Source: Bizionia saleffrena
Lineage (GTDB): Bacteria > Bacteroidota > Bacteroidia > Flavobacteriales > Flavobacteriaceae
NCBI RefSeq assembly: GCF_008086175.1
Contig: NZ_VSKM01000011.1
Span: 1-64,000 of the forward strand
Length of the DNA stretch: 64,000 nucleotides
Reading direction: 5' to 3'
Positions 1 to 9,839 of the stretch are shown piece after piece; the first letter of the stretch is position 1; each line of letters starts with the position of its first letter. The position numbers and the translations under genes are program-made. The notes beneath the pieces were generated by a model. That model was not told the DNA's origin. It worked only from the letters and a program-made list of their open reading frames with translations, and made no database searches.

Positions 1-14
1 TCGTCGCGATCTCT

Positions 15-127
15 GCGTTAAGGATTGAGGCTTTGTTGGAGCTCTCCCGATTTTTTATCGGGAAGCGACTGCCGAAAGCCTGACTGCATTGCAAAACAAA
101 ACAGTGTTTTGCAATGCGGTAACGCCC
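15..127. repeat. Dispersed hairpin repeat family R1, copy 1
   Basis: The element is bounded by GCGTTA and TAACGC as terminal inverted repeats. It contains a central stem CCCGAT/ATCGGG and a second perfect 13-bp stem (86-98 with 105-117). It ends about 15 bases beyond the stop codon of the minus-strand porin gene. Copies 2 to 4 occupy similar positions at 32217, 41405 and 48627. It is an unnamed dispersed repeat; a role in mRNA 3' ends is inference. Confidence 0.75.
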
Positions 128-142
128 AAAATATAATATAAG

Positions 143-2113
143 TTATAGAAAAAAGTTCCAAACTAGACCGAATCGCACGGCAAAATCGCGATACGGATGG
201 TTTGGAGCGGCGTAATAATCGTAACCGGTAAAAGGTGCGTTAAAATGTTCGGCCTTTATATAGATACGCGTTTGACGCACTTTCGCATTGATAAAGAAAT
301 CCAATCGCGGGAATCCACCATATTTTCTATCGGTTTGCACGTAAAATTCTGCTAGTAAGGGATCGTAACCATTCATATTATATTCTGTGAAATAGTTAAA
401 CGTGAAGCCGGTTTGCAAAAACATTGCATTTTTAAAAATGTAATTTGAATAATAGAGCGTGTTTCTGGTAATTACTTCTGGAACGTTAAAGACCTGATTA
501 TCGTCTTTTACGTTTTGATACATTACGGTATTATTGAGGTGGAAGTTACCCACTCGAAATTCCTTATTGGCTTTAAATCTTAAATAAGAAATGGAAGCCT
601 CATTTTGAAACGGCTTTACAAGTCCATCTACATCTGAATTTTTAAAGTATATATAATCGTTTATAGTGGTCGCGTCTATGGATAGATTAACGTATTTATC
701 CGATTTAATATGAAAGGCCAATTGCTGTGTTTTTGTATTATTAAAGCTGTTTTGCCAATTGTAATTTATATAACTACTTTGATATAATAAAACATTATAA
801 TTAGGTGCTTTAGAGCTGTGATTTAACTGTGCAGCAACTAAAATATCGTCGTTTAAAGCAAAGGCTGCTTCACCTTTTATATAATTACCTTCGAAATCGC
901 CAGATACATTTAAACCAACATCTCCTTTAACTTTAAATTGACCAATTTGTTTTTTGTATTTACCGCCAACAGTAACAATATCACCAATTAAACGATTGGT
1001 TAATGTTTCGTTTTCTAGCACTACAACTTTATCGTACCCGTAATTGTAATGGTTATTACTAACATTAAACTGCAATTCTCCTAGTGTATTATTAGCGTAA
1101 TTTATTTGTACTTGGTTATAAAAGTTTTCTAATGAGACGGTGTCTTTTAATGTGGTGGCTTGAAAGGCTTCCCCGAAATAGGTATTTGCTGCCTCTTGTT
1201 CGTACTTATATGCACGGCGATCTAAAGAGATTACGTGTTTTACGTTTAGGGTGTTTTGTGAGGTTGAATCTTCTTTTTTTATAAACTGATAACTGTGATC
1301 TAGATAAAAACGTTTGCCTTTAAGAATGTTTTCGGCGTCTTGAAAGTTGACTTCCAATCGGGCTCTGTCTAGCAAATCTTTATCTCCAGATTCGAAAAAA
1401 GTAACATTACTGTCTTTTAGTCCGCCATTTTCTCGATTCATTAAATCTTGAGCTACAAAATGCCCGCGCACATTATAGCGCTTGTTTTTAGTTTGATAGC
1501 TCGAGGTAAACCTAAAATTCCCGGTACTTGTTAGCACGTTTTGGTAAGTACCTAGAGAACGAAGTCCTTTGTAAGCTATAGAGGCATTAAATTGTTTTGA
1601 GGTATTTACGGTAAAAAAAGCATCTAATAATTGCCCTTGCTTAAAAGCGGTTTTATAAAACAACTCGGTTAACGGTGTTGGCACGTGGTAATACTTTATA
1701 TCTTCGGCCTCCATATAATTAAAATGTCTAGCTTGCGCACCAAACCCGGGTAAAAGGCTTGTGTTCTCGAAGTCGTAACTTAGCGTATTATAACTTTGTC
1801 CGATATTTGCAAATGGCATAAGATTAAAATTATCTTTGCGCAAATAGTTGTATTTATACTCCTTTTGTATGGTTAATGTGGTATCGACATGAGTGGTATC
1901 GTTGGCCTGAGACACGACTAAATAATCGGTGATTTTAACAGCGTCATTTTTAACGTTTTTATTGCTAGTGCTTTTATTTGCGCCCCTATTATCAGCAATA
2001 GTATCGTTCCTATTGCTTTGTTGTAAATCAGCTCTAGTTAGAGTTTGTTTTATTTGTCCGGTGGCTGTAATGCTAAAGATTAATAAAAATAGGATTAAAA
2101 TTATTTTATTCAT
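143..2113 (-). CDS. Putative outer-membrane beta-barrel porin (Porin_10-like)
   Basis: The 656-residue protein begins with a clear signal peptide (about residues 1-20, hydrophobic and ending near TATGQ). It continues with long alternating aromatic/polar strands and ends in Phe-Phe-Leu after a Trp-rich strand, as expected of an outer-membrane barrel. Length and composition fit the flavobacterial 'putative porin' family (Porin_10). The substrate is unknown and a purely structural role cannot be excluded. The gene is divergent from rnhB. A reverse-strand -7 box (CAAAAATA at 2162-2169, i.e. TATTTTTG) could drive it. An R1 hairpin repeat follows its stop codon. Confidence 0.75.
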   Translation of the reverse strand: MNKIILILFLLIFSITATGQIKQTLTRADLQQSNRNDTIADNRGANKSTSNKNVKNDAVKITDYLVVSQANDTTHVDTTLTIQKEYKYNYLRKDNFNLMPFANIGQSYNTLSYDFENTSLLPGFGAQARHFNYMEAEDIKYYHVPTPLTELFYKTAFKQGQLLDAFFTVNTSKQFNASIAYKGLRSLGTYQNVLTSTGNFRFTSSYQTKNKRYNVRGHFVAQDLMNRENGGLKDSNVTFFESGDKDLLDRARLEVNFQDAENILKGKRFYLDHSYQFIKKEDSTSQNTLNVKHVISLDRRAYKYEQEAANTYFGEAFQATTLKDTVSLENFYNQVQINYANNTLGELQFNVSNNHYNYGYDKVVVLENETLTNRLIGDIVTVGGKYKKQIGQFKVKGDVGLNVSGDFEGNYIKGEAAFALNDDILVAAQLNHSSKAPNYNVLLYQSSYINYNWQNSFNNTKTQQLAFHIKSDKYVNLSIDATTINDYIYFKNSDVDGLVKPFQNEASISYLRFKANKEFRVGNFHLNNTVMYQNVKDDNQVFNVPEVITRNTLYYSNYIFKNAMFLQTGFTFNYFTEYNMNGYDPLLAEFYVQTDRKYGGFPRLDFFINAKVRQTRIYIKAEHFNAPFTGYDYYAAPNHPYRDFAVRFGLVWNFFL

Positions 2114-2255
2114 TAAATCATAATTATTTTTAAACTTTAAAACTCAGGTCTTAAGTTTCGTCAAAAATAGGAAATATCTTTTTGGAATTTTATCTTCTAC
2201 AAAGAAAGACTTAAATATTACCTTTAATAACGCCAAAATACTAAGTATTATATAA

Positions 2256-2855
2256 ATGTTGAAATTAAATTATTCTGGTTTAGAATTAGAATGTGGCACA
2301 GATGAAGCTGGCCGAGGTTGTTTAGCTGGCCCAGTTACGGCTGCCGCTGTTATATTACCTACTCATTTTAAAAATCTTTTATTAAATGATTCTAAGCAAC
2401 TTTCTAAAAAAAAACGCGATGCCTTATTACCTATTATTGAAGCTGAAGCTCTTTGTTTTAGTTACGCGCACGTTTACCAAGAAAAAATAGACGAGATTAA
2501 TATTTTGAATGCTTCAATTTTAGCAATGCAACAATCCATAGGGAATTTAAAACCAACACCCCTGTTTATAATTGTTGATGGTAACAGATTCAAACCTTAT
2601 AAAAACATACCCCACGAGACTATAGTTAAAGGGGATAGCAAGTTTTTAAGTATAGCGGCCGCTTCGGTTATAGCAAAAACCTATCGCGATGCGTATATGA
2701 ACACTATTGATAAGGAGTTCCCTATGTACAACTGGAAGCAAAACAAAGGATACCCCACCAAAGAACACCGCGCAGCGATTAGAAAATATGGTGTTACAAA
2801 ATACCACCGAAAGAGTTTTAAGCTTTTGCCCGACCAAATAAAACTTGAGATTTAA
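2256..2855 (+). CDS. rnhB: Ribonuclease HII
   Basis: RNase HII removes RNA primers and single ribonucleotides from RNA:DNA hybrids in the cytoplasm. The 199-residue protein has the family hallmarks: the GTDEAGRG motif near the N terminus (catalytic D16 and E17), NDSKQLS, the VDGN aspartate (D108), KGDSKF and the closing SVIAKTYRD aspartate (D145). Length is normal. It is followed after 43 bases by a lipoprotein gene on the same strand, so the two may be cotranscribed. Confidence 0.97.
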   Translation: MLKLNYSGLELECGTDEAGRGCLAGPVTAAAVILPTHFKNLLLNDSKQLSKKKRDALLPIIEAEALCFSYAHVYQEKIDEINILNASILAMQQSIGNLKPTPLFIIVDGNRFKPYKNIPHETIVKGDSKFLSIAAASVIAKTYRDAYMNTIDKEFPMYNWKQNKGYPTKEHRAAIRKYGVTKYHRKSFKLLPDQIKLEI

Positions 2856-2898
2856 TTTATTCTTTTAAAAGAAATAGATTAAGTAATTTTACCAAAAT

Positions 2899-5349
2899 AT
2901 GTCACTAGTCTTTATGAAAAACATTTATTTTAGTCTTTTATCAGTGTTTATACTTTCGGGTTGCCAAAACACGTCTAACACCACGTCGCTATATGATGCA
3001 ATTCCTGAAAATGCTTCGGTTATACTTCATATAAAAGACAAAGAAAGTTTAACCAGTAACCTTAAAAACAATAGTTTACTTGGAGACTTAGCCGACACTA
3101 AAAATTACGACAAACTATCTCAAAAATTAGTCGCCTTAGATTATGTAAATACTACCCAACGTATTGTGCTCTCTTTATTAAAGGATAAAAACGATAGTTT
3201 GCAGTTTACATTTGCTACGAAATATGTACCAAACCTATTTAAAATTGACTCGTTACAGAATCATAAATCTGAACAATTTAAGATTAACCAATACATAGCA
3301 CAAAAAATAACGATTAAAAACGAACGTTTATATGCGGTAATAAAAGACAGTATCGCTTTTGCAGCCTCTACACAGCCACTTCTTGAGGCTATTTTACAAC
3401 CCACAAAAAAGAACGCACAGTTAGATAAAATAATTAAAACGACAAATACAGACCAATCGTTTTCAGTGATTTTAAATCACAAACAATTAAAAACGCAAAC
3501 TACACTTTTACCTTCGGACAGTCTTTTCACCTCTCGTTTTACAAATTATAGTGCTTTTGATACCGAGATTTCTCAAGACCGTATTTTACTAAATGGTATT
3601 ACTATGGCTAACGATTCTACAAATAGTTTAATCAACGTTTTTAAAAACACGACACCACAAGACACTCAAATTGCTAAAATAGCACCCTCAAACTGCGATT
3701 ATTTAATGAGTTTTACTTTTGATTCGTTTGCCACTTTTAAATCGAATTTGGAGGCTTTCAATGGGACTAAAACCAGCACTTCTATTACAACCCTTTTTAA
3801 CAATATTGTGGAAGTTGGCGTCATCACGGAAAGCGATAATACAGCTGTTGTATTAAATTCGATAGATGTAATTGCTACTAGAGATGCTTTAATTAGTGCA
3901 CAAACCGAAGCGGAAGAGTACAGACAAGTCACCATATATAGGTTTGATGCGCCTGCTGTTTTTCAAAAAACATTTTCGCCACTTATCGGTTTTAAAGAGG
4001 CCGCTTATTATTGTAATATCGATCAGTTTTTTGTGTTTTCGAACACCATAGAAAACCTTCAAAATATTATTGCGAACTACCAAAATAAAACGACTCTTAG
4101 CGATCGGGACTATTATAATGAAGTGGTTTCAAATTTTAGCGACCAATCGTCTTTATTTCAAATGGCGACCTCTTCAATTTTAAAAACTACTTTAGAAAAG
4201 GGGCTGGATTCTGAAATTAAACCGACGTTACAAGCGTATAAATTATCTGGCATTCAATACATATACGATACTAATTTCGCCCACGTTAATGCCATCATTA
4301 AAAAGAATAAAGCAAAAGCAGAACGCAATGCCGTTACAGAACTTTTAAATATTAAATTAGATAACGATATTTTAAATACACCGCAGTTTGTGCTAAACCA
4401 TCGTACTAAAGAAAAAGAAATTGTAGTCCAAGATGTTAAAAACAAACTGTATTTAATTTCTAATACTGGAAATATTTTATGGAAGAAACAATTAAAAGGA
4501 CCAATTTTAGGTAGTATTGAACAGATTGACACCTATAAAAATGGCCGATTACAATTAGTATTTGCAACGCCAAACCACGTGTATGTAATTGCTAGAAACG
4601 GAAAGAATGTAGACAATTTCCCGATGATTTTTAAAGATAAAATCACACAGCCCTTATCGGTATTTGATTACGATACTAATAAAAAATACAGATTATTTGT
4701 TACGCAAGGCTCCAATGTATTACTTTATGATGCTACAGGAAAAACAGTAAAAGGATTTAAATTTACTAAAGCAAACGGAACGATTAATCACAAACCGCAA
4801 CACATACGTTTAGGAAATAAAGATTATATTTTGGTAAAAACAGAGAAGCAACTTCATATTTTATCACGTCGCGGTTCGGCTCGTGTTACCCCAAAAACTA
4901 AAGCTAATTACAGCGATCAAGGCGTTTACGAATACAACAATACGTTTACAACGATTACCCAAGACGGGAAACTAATAAGCATTGACCAAAAAGGAGGCGC
5001 TAGCATAAAAAATCTAGATTTAAACGATAACGTAGCGTTTACTACTACCACAAAAACATTGGCTGCACAAAGTGACAACAAACTAATGATTAGAAATAAG
5101 ACGTTAGAATTGGATTTTGGAAACTACACAGCGCCAAAGATATTCTATATCAATAATAAAATTTACGTATCGGTAACCGATTTACAAGCCCAAAAAGTTT
5201 TACTTTTTGATAGCCAAGCAAAAAGCATCGATAACTTCCCTGTTTATGGTAACTCTACTATTGAATTAGACAATATTGATAAGGACAGCAATTTGGAGTT
5301 TATTACTAAAGGAGAGTCTAATTCTATTTTACTGTACGAAATTAATTAA
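2899..5349 (+). CDS. Large lipoprotein with C-terminal beta-propeller-like repeats
   Basis: This 816-residue protein has a lipoprotein signal (LSGC lipobox), so it is probably anchored in the envelope. The N-terminal half, starting around YDAIPENASVILHIKD, resembles the conserved flavobacterial hypothetical proteins found beside rnhB. The C-terminal third has repeated strands of the form LYLISNTGNILWKK, VYVIARNGK, LLYDATGK and LLFDSQAK. These look like PQQ/quinoprotein-type propeller blades, and no enzymatic motif is visible. An alternative ATG lies at 2914, giving a start MKNIYF directly before the hydrophobic signal; that start is equally plausible. The function is unknown. Confidence 0.8.
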   Translation: MSLVFMKNIYFSLLSVFILSGCQNTSNTTSLYDAIPENASVILHIKDKESLTSNLKNNSLLGDLADTKNYDKLSQKLVALDYVNTTQRIVLSLLKDKNDSLQFTFATKYVPNLFKIDSLQNHKSEQFKINQYIAQKITIKNERLYAVIKDSIAFAASTQPLLEAILQPTKKNAQLDKIIKTTNTDQSFSVILNHKQLKTQTTLLPSDSLFTSRFTNYSAFDTEISQDRILLNGITMANDSTNSLINVFKNTTPQDTQIAKIAPSNCDYLMSFTFDSFATFKSNLEAFNGTKTSTSITTLFNNIVEVGVITESDNTAVVLNSIDVIATRDALISAQTEAEEYRQVTIYRFDAPAVFQKTFSPLIGFKEAAYYCNIDQFFVFSNTIENLQNIIANYQNKTTLSDRDYYNEVVSNFSDQSSLFQMATSSILKTTLEKGLDSEIKPTLQAYKLSGIQYIYDTNFAHVNAIIKKNKAKAERNAVTELLNIKLDNDILNTPQFVLNHRTKEKEIVVQDVKNKLYLISNTGNILWKKQLKGPILGSIEQIDTYKNGRLQLVFATPNHVYVIARNGKNVDNFPMIFKDKITQPLSVFDYDTNKKYRLFVTQGSNVLLYDATGKTVKGFKFTKANGTINHKPQHIRLGNKDYILVKTEKQLHILSRRGSARVTPKTKANYSDQGVYEYNNTFTTITQDGKLISIDQKGGASIKNLDLNDNVAFTTTTKTLAAQSDNKLMIRNKTLELDFGNYTAPKIFYINNKIYVSVTDLQAQKVLLFDSQAKSIDNFPVYGNSTIELDNIDKDSNLEFITKGESNSILLYEIN

Positions 5350-5597
5350 TTCGCAAAGCGGAAATTATTCAGACTAAAAACGATAATTTTCAAGCTTATT
5401 TTACTCTTTTAAACAGGCTTGACGTTCTTTTAATACTGTTACATTCGAAGCTTTAGCGCTAACTAATTACAGCCTTTCACTTCTCTAATTTTATTATATT
5501 TCTCTATAACAGCGCTTAAACTTCTTTTATCTTTTATTTATAATGTGACATAAATAGCTTAACTTTAGTTTAATAACCAACTAATAACAAGTGTATT

Positions 5598-6251
5598 ATG
5601 AAAATAAATCCTCTTATTTATTTGTTCCTTTTAGTTTTTATCTCTTGTAATAATGATAAAAAAGAATCTGATAAAGACATAGATACCGATTCTGTAAAAA
5701 AAGAACTGACCAGTTATAATTATGTTTACGAAGGCGATTTGGAACGCGCCTATATTAAACATCGCATTATAGATTTAAAAAAAGAATTGGAAAGTTTAAA
5801 CGCGACAATCCAAGCAGGCAAAAACGATGAGAATAGCATCGTATTTCTCGAAGAGACCGAAGCAGAAATTTTAAAACTTAACAATGATTACCAAGCTATA
5901 ATACTCGTTAAAAAAGGAGTGCTGCCAATAATACCGCCGCCACCGCCGCCGCCGCCTGTTCCTTGTTTATGTTTTGATGTCTTTAATAGACTTAATCAAG
6001 TTGTAGCGACCAATACTGTTGTTTCGCTTTCGGCTACTTTAACAGACAACAATGGTAAAAAAATATTTTCTACCAAAGACATTATGCCAGAACCCATTTT
6101 AGATACGAGATTAGTAGTTTTCGATTTAAATACCGATTTAGAAAAATTTACAGACGAAGGCTTTTTAACCATAGAAAAAATAATGAAAGACGACTCTAAA
6201 AAAACATACGATGTTTCGGTTAGCGTACATCCTATAGAGAACACTCCTTAA
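5598..6251 (+). CDS. Hypothetical lipoprotein with a run of eight prolines
   Basis: I do not recognise the family. The 217-residue product begins with a lipoprotein signal peptide (VFISC lipobox). A charged, probably helical segment rich in Lys, Glu and Leu (about residues 25-105) follows, then eight consecutive prolines, then PCLCFDVFNRL and a beta-rich C-terminal domain of about 90 residues. The eight prolines, mostly CCG codons, would need EF-P for translation. The gene lies 77 bases upstream of the TPR-CHAT gene on the same strand, so cotranscription and a shared envelope role are plausible but inferred. Confidence 0.75.
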   Translation: MKINPLIYLFLLVFISCNNDKKESDKDIDTDSVKKELTSYNYVYEGDLERAYIKHRIIDLKKELESLNATIQAGKNDENSIVFLEETEAEILKLNNDYQAIILVKKGVLPIIPPPPPPPPVPCLCFDVFNRLNQVVATNTVVSLSATLTDNNGKKIFSTKDIMPEPILDTRLVVFDLNTDLEKFTDEGFLTIEKIMKDDSKKTYDVSVSVHPIENTP

Positions 6252-6328
6252 TTTTAAGTTTGATTTTCTCTGAAAATCTCTAGAGTTCTTTATACTGCTG
6301 CGTTTCATTTTCAAATTACAGATTCATA

Positions 6329-9115
6329 ATGGTTTTTAAACCAAGAAACATCACGTTTAAATTAATAGAACACAGCCTCATGTCGCTGTTTTTTATGCTT
6401 TTCACGATTTCTATTTGCGCTCAGAATGAAAGTGAAGATATACATAGCATGTTTAAAAAGATGACTACTTATATGTATACTAATAAGGACTCCACTTTTC
6501 ACTATTCTAACGCTATTGTTTCGGCCTCAAAAGACCCCAATACTTATACCAATGTGATTTACGCCTATTTATACGCCAACAAATCAGCGGCTTATTTTAA
6601 TGATTTCTGTACTTTAAAACGCAATATCGAAAAAATCGACAGTATTTTTAGTGCTCGCGAAGACGCTTTATCTCAACTTGATCGTTTGTATTATATAAAG
6701 AACTCGGCAAATTATGATAAAGGCGTTTATTTCTATAAGTTAAACGATTATACAAAAGCACGCGATGCACTAAAATCTATTATCGATGTATCACAAAGCG
6801 ATCCTAGAGCCATAAATAATAATCCCAATAACGATTTAGTTTATGGTGCCTACACAACAATCGCGAAAATGTATAGCAACGATGGCAAATATGAAATGGC
6901 AAAAGACTATTATAGCAAAGCGATTCGGTTTTTAAATACGCACGCAGAAGATGCATACAGTGTCTTTAAACTGAATAGAATTTACAGTTTAATTGGCGAA
7001 ATTTATAAAAAGCAAAACCAACCTTTAGTTTCTAATACCTATTATAAAAAATCGCTAAAACAAAGTATTGTTTTTAATAATGCTAATGGAATACTCACCG
7101 AAGCCAATACCATCGCAGAAAACTATATTTCATTAAAACTAACTGATAGTGCGGAATTCTATTTAAAACAGATGGCACCTTTTCTGGAGGACAGCAATCC
7201 GTATACGTATAAGTATTATAAGACAGTGGCACAATTGGCTCATTTATATAATGACACTGTTGCTGTGGTAGCTAATTTTAATAAGGCACTACTATTAAAT
7301 ACTGCTAAATGGAACACTAAAAAACATATAGAAACTGCCGAAATCTATCAAGAATTATCTAAATTCTATAGTGCTATTCAACAGTATCCTAAAGCGTTAT
7401 TACAAATAAATAAGGCTATAGAAAATGTTTCTGGGGATAACGTAATTTCTTCATCGGTAAACAATACAATGTTATTTCGGTTATTAAAGATAAAAGCACA
7501 GCTCTTAAATACAATTAGAGATTACGAAAACGCCCTAAAAACGGTACATCGCGCCGTTGCTATTTTAGACATTTTAAAACCCTCCTTTAAAAACAACACG
7601 GATAAATTATTATTAATTAACGACGCTTATCCTTTAATTGAAACAGGCCTGGATGCTACGTACAACTTATATGGAGAGACTAAAAATGAAGCATTAATTG
7701 ACCACGCTTTCTTTCTTACCGAAAAAAACAAAAGTGTACTCCTTCTGGATGCCTTGTTAACTAGCGAGGCTTTTACTTATGCCAACATTCCTAATCATAT
7801 TATCGAAAAAGAGCACATTTTAAAATACCAAATCACGGCATTAGAAAAAGAACTCAACACCAATACTAATACTGATAAAAAAGATGAATTATTCGAATTG
7901 CAATTGGAGTACCGAGAACTTATCGAAGGTCTTGAAAAAGACCACATAAACTATTACAATTTAAAATACAATCAAGACGTCGTTACCGCAAATCAACTTC
8001 AGAAATCCTTAAAAACTAAGGAAGCCATAATTGCATTTTTCTACGGTAATTCTTTCATCTACCGCATTACCATTACCAATTCTACTAAAGAACTGAAACG
8101 CATTCGCAATACTAAAGCACTTCAAACGTCCCTTTTAAATTTTCAAAAACTTATAAGTTCGCCGACTTCCAATCGTAAAAACTTAGCTACAATTTCTAAA
8201 GAACTTTTTGCTATTCTAATGCCGAAAACATTTGAACTAGAAAAAATTAAAAACTTAGTAATTATTCCTGACGGTTTACTCAATTATATTCCTTTTGGAG
8301 CGCTAGAATCTTTAAACACAGAATATAATTATGCGATCCAAGAATATGAGATTAGCTACATTAATTCGGCTACATTATTAGAGCAATTAAAGGGCAAAAA
8401 GAAAAACAATGGAAAACTTTTAGCCTTTGCTCCTACATTCGCAGGTAAAATTAGCACTCTTTTACCGTTACCCAATACAGCAAAGGAAATCCGAAGCTTA
8501 GCAAATCATTTTAAAAGTGATTTATATTTTGATACGCAAGCTAATTTGAAGGCTTTTGATACTTTAAGTAGTAAATACAGTATTCTACATTTGGCTACTC
8601 ACGCCGTTTTTAATAATTCTACCCCAGAGTACTCCTACTTGGCATTTAGCGCCAACATAAAAAATGAAAATCTGCTATATGTAAAAGACCTATATAATTT
8701 AAAACTTAATGCCGATTTGGTAACGTTAAGTGCTTGCGATACCGGGATGGGAGAATTAAAACGCGGGGAAGGCTTGCTCAGTTTAGCGCGCGGGTTTTAC
8801 TTTAGTGGCGCCTCGAGTTTAGCGAGTACGCTTTGGAAAATTAACGACGCGTCTTCCTCACAATTAATGGATGCATTTTACTCTAACCTAGCTTCTGGGC
8901 AACCAAAAGATAAGAGTCTCCAAGCCGCTAAACTAGAATTTATTAATTCTAATAAAGAAACGGGGTTGTCTCACCCTTATTATTGGTCTGGATTTATTAT
9001 TTCTGGAAATACAACCCCTTTACAAACAACAACAAATTATACAGTATATATAATAGGTATCGTCGCGCTTTTAATTATACTACTTTTAATTAAAAATCGG
9101 CGTAAATTAACTTAA
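6329..9115 (+). CDS. Secreted, membrane-anchored TPR-CHAT protein (putative caspase-like protease)
   Basis: The 928-residue protein has a signal peptide (hydrophobic segment ending ISICAQ, about residues 18-32) and a long TPR-like helical region (about 60-480). A coiled-coil-prone linker and a CHAT domain (about 610-890) follow. The CHAT catalytic pair is visible: His758 in LHLATHA and Cys803 in LSACDTG, followed by GLLSLARGF and a closing HPYYWSGFI. A C-terminal membrane helix (about residues 900-920) and a short KNRRK tail would anchor the CHAT domain in the periplasm. CHAT domains belong to the caspase-like peptidase clan. The 3' end overlaps by 9 bases the end of the convergent anti-sigma-like gene. 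A proteolytic role toward that neighbour is inference. Confidence 0.9.
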   Translation: MVFKPRNITFKLIEHSLMSLFFMLFTISICAQNESEDIHSMFKKMTTYMYTNKDSTFHYSNAIVSASKDPNTYTNVIYAYLYANKSAAYFNDFCTLKRNIEKIDSIFSAREDALSQLDRLYYIKNSANYDKGVYFYKLNDYTKARDALKSIIDVSQSDPRAINNNPNNDLVYGAYTTIAKMYSNDGKYEMAKDYYSKAIRFLNTHAEDAYSVFKLNRIYSLIGEIYKKQNQPLVSNTYYKKSLKQSIVFNNANGILTEANTIAENYISLKLTDSAEFYLKQMAPFLEDSNPYTYKYYKTVAQLAHLYNDTVAVVANFNKALLLNTAKWNTKKHIETAEIYQELSKFYSAIQQYPKALLQINKAIENVSGDNVISSSVNNTMLFRLLKIKAQLLNTIRDYENALKTVHRAVAILDILKPSFKNNTDKLLLINDAYPLIETGLDATYNLYGETKNEALIDHAFFLTEKNKSVLLLDALLTSEAFTYANIPNHIIEKEHILKYQITALEKELNTNTNTDKKDELFELQLEYRELIEGLEKDHINYYNLKYNQDVVTANQLQKSLKTKEAIIAFFYGNSFIYRITITNSTKELKRIRNTKALQTSLLNFQKLISSPTSNRKNLATISKELFAILMPKTFELEKIKNLVIIPDGLLNYIPFGALESLNTEYNYAIQEYEISYINSATLLEQLKGKKKNNGKLLAFAPTFAGKISTLLPLPNTAKEIRSLANHFKSDLYFDTQANLKAFDTLSSKYSILHLATHAVFNNSTPEYSYLAFSANIKNENLLYVKDLYNLKLNADLVTLSACDTGMGELKRGEGLLSLARGFYFSGASSLASTLWKINDASSSQLMDAFYSNLASGQPKDKSLQAAKLEFINSNKETGLSHPYYWSGFIISGNTTPLQTTTNYTVYIIGIVALLIILLLIKNRRKLT

Positions 9116-9832
9116 CTTATTTAATAACTTTTTAGCTTCTTGACGTTTGTAATTCTGTTGCCTTAAAACTAATTTGAGTTCCTTTTTGGCCCGTACGATA
9201 TCATTTTGTTTTAAATAAATTAACGCTAGATACCAATGTGATTCCCCAATAAAAGAAGAAGCTTCGGTGGTATTTTTATTAAGTAGTCCCTTTGCTTTTT
9301 CTAAGTCACCGAGTTCTAAATAGGTCTGCGCTTTATAAAATAAGATATATTCTTCAGGATTTTTAATAGTATTAAAATTAGTTAAAGCCATGTCAAAATC
9401 TTGAGCTTCGTATGCCACAAAAGCTTGACGTTCTATAGAATTTATAGTGTCGCTTCGGGTAATAGGAAACACAGTATTAGGATGTGTAACGTAATTAGTT
9501 GCGTATAATTCTACGGTATTTACACCAAAAAAAGCATCGTAGCCAAACCAGCTAGCCGACATAAATAAAAGTACTGCCGCCGCTATTTTCCAATTAAACC
9601 ATTGTGTTTTCTCATCAGATTCTTTACGCGTCTTTATTTCGGTTTCTAAGGTTTTCAATTTGGTTTTAAGACGCTCGCTTTCGGTCTCTTTTATCGCAAG
9701 TTTTAAGTTTTTTTCAAATTCAAATTGTGCCTTAAATTCGGCATCTTCAGCTAATAAACTCTCAAATAATTGTTCTTGATTTGGTGTTAAGCTGTGAGAA
9801 AAATAACCGTTTAATAATTCTTCTTTTTTCAT
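9107..9832 (-). CDS. Single-pass TPR membrane protein, anti-sigma-like layout
   Basis: The 241-residue protein has a cytoplasmic N-terminal part (residues 1-78, highly charged, starting KKEELLNGYFSHSL as in many Bacteroidota anti-sigma-like proteins). One membrane helix (about 81-100) and a periplasmic TPR-like C-terminal part (about 130-241) follow. The gene is 7 bases downstream of the sigma factor gene on the same strand, the usual place for an anti-sigma factor. No canonical zinc anti-sigma motif is visible, so this role rests on topology and context. The 3' end overlaps the convergent TPR-CHAT gene. Confidence 0.8.
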   Translation of the reverse strand: MKKEELLNGYFSHSLTPNQEQLFESLLAEDAEFKAQFEFEKNLKLAIKETESERLKTKLKTLETEIKTRKESDEKTQWFNWKIAAAVLLFMSASWFGYDAFFGVNTVELYATNYVTHPNTVFPITRSDTINSIERQAFVAYEAQDFDMALTNFNTIKNPEEYILFYKAQTYLELGDLEKAKGLLNKNTTEASSFIGESHWYLALIYLKQNDIVRAKKELKLVLRQQNYKRQEAKKLLNKLS

Positions 9833-9839
9833 TACAAAT

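Noticed and set aside
5350-5597. Possible R1 repeat or terminator in the 248-base gap
   Set aside because: A GCGCTAAC-like segment is present, but neither the matching end nor a stable stem was found.
6329-9115. CRISPR type III-E link of the TPR-CHAT protein
   Set aside because: There are no cas genes or arrays in the window and the protein has a signal peptide and membrane anchor. Only a mechanistic analogy is proposed.
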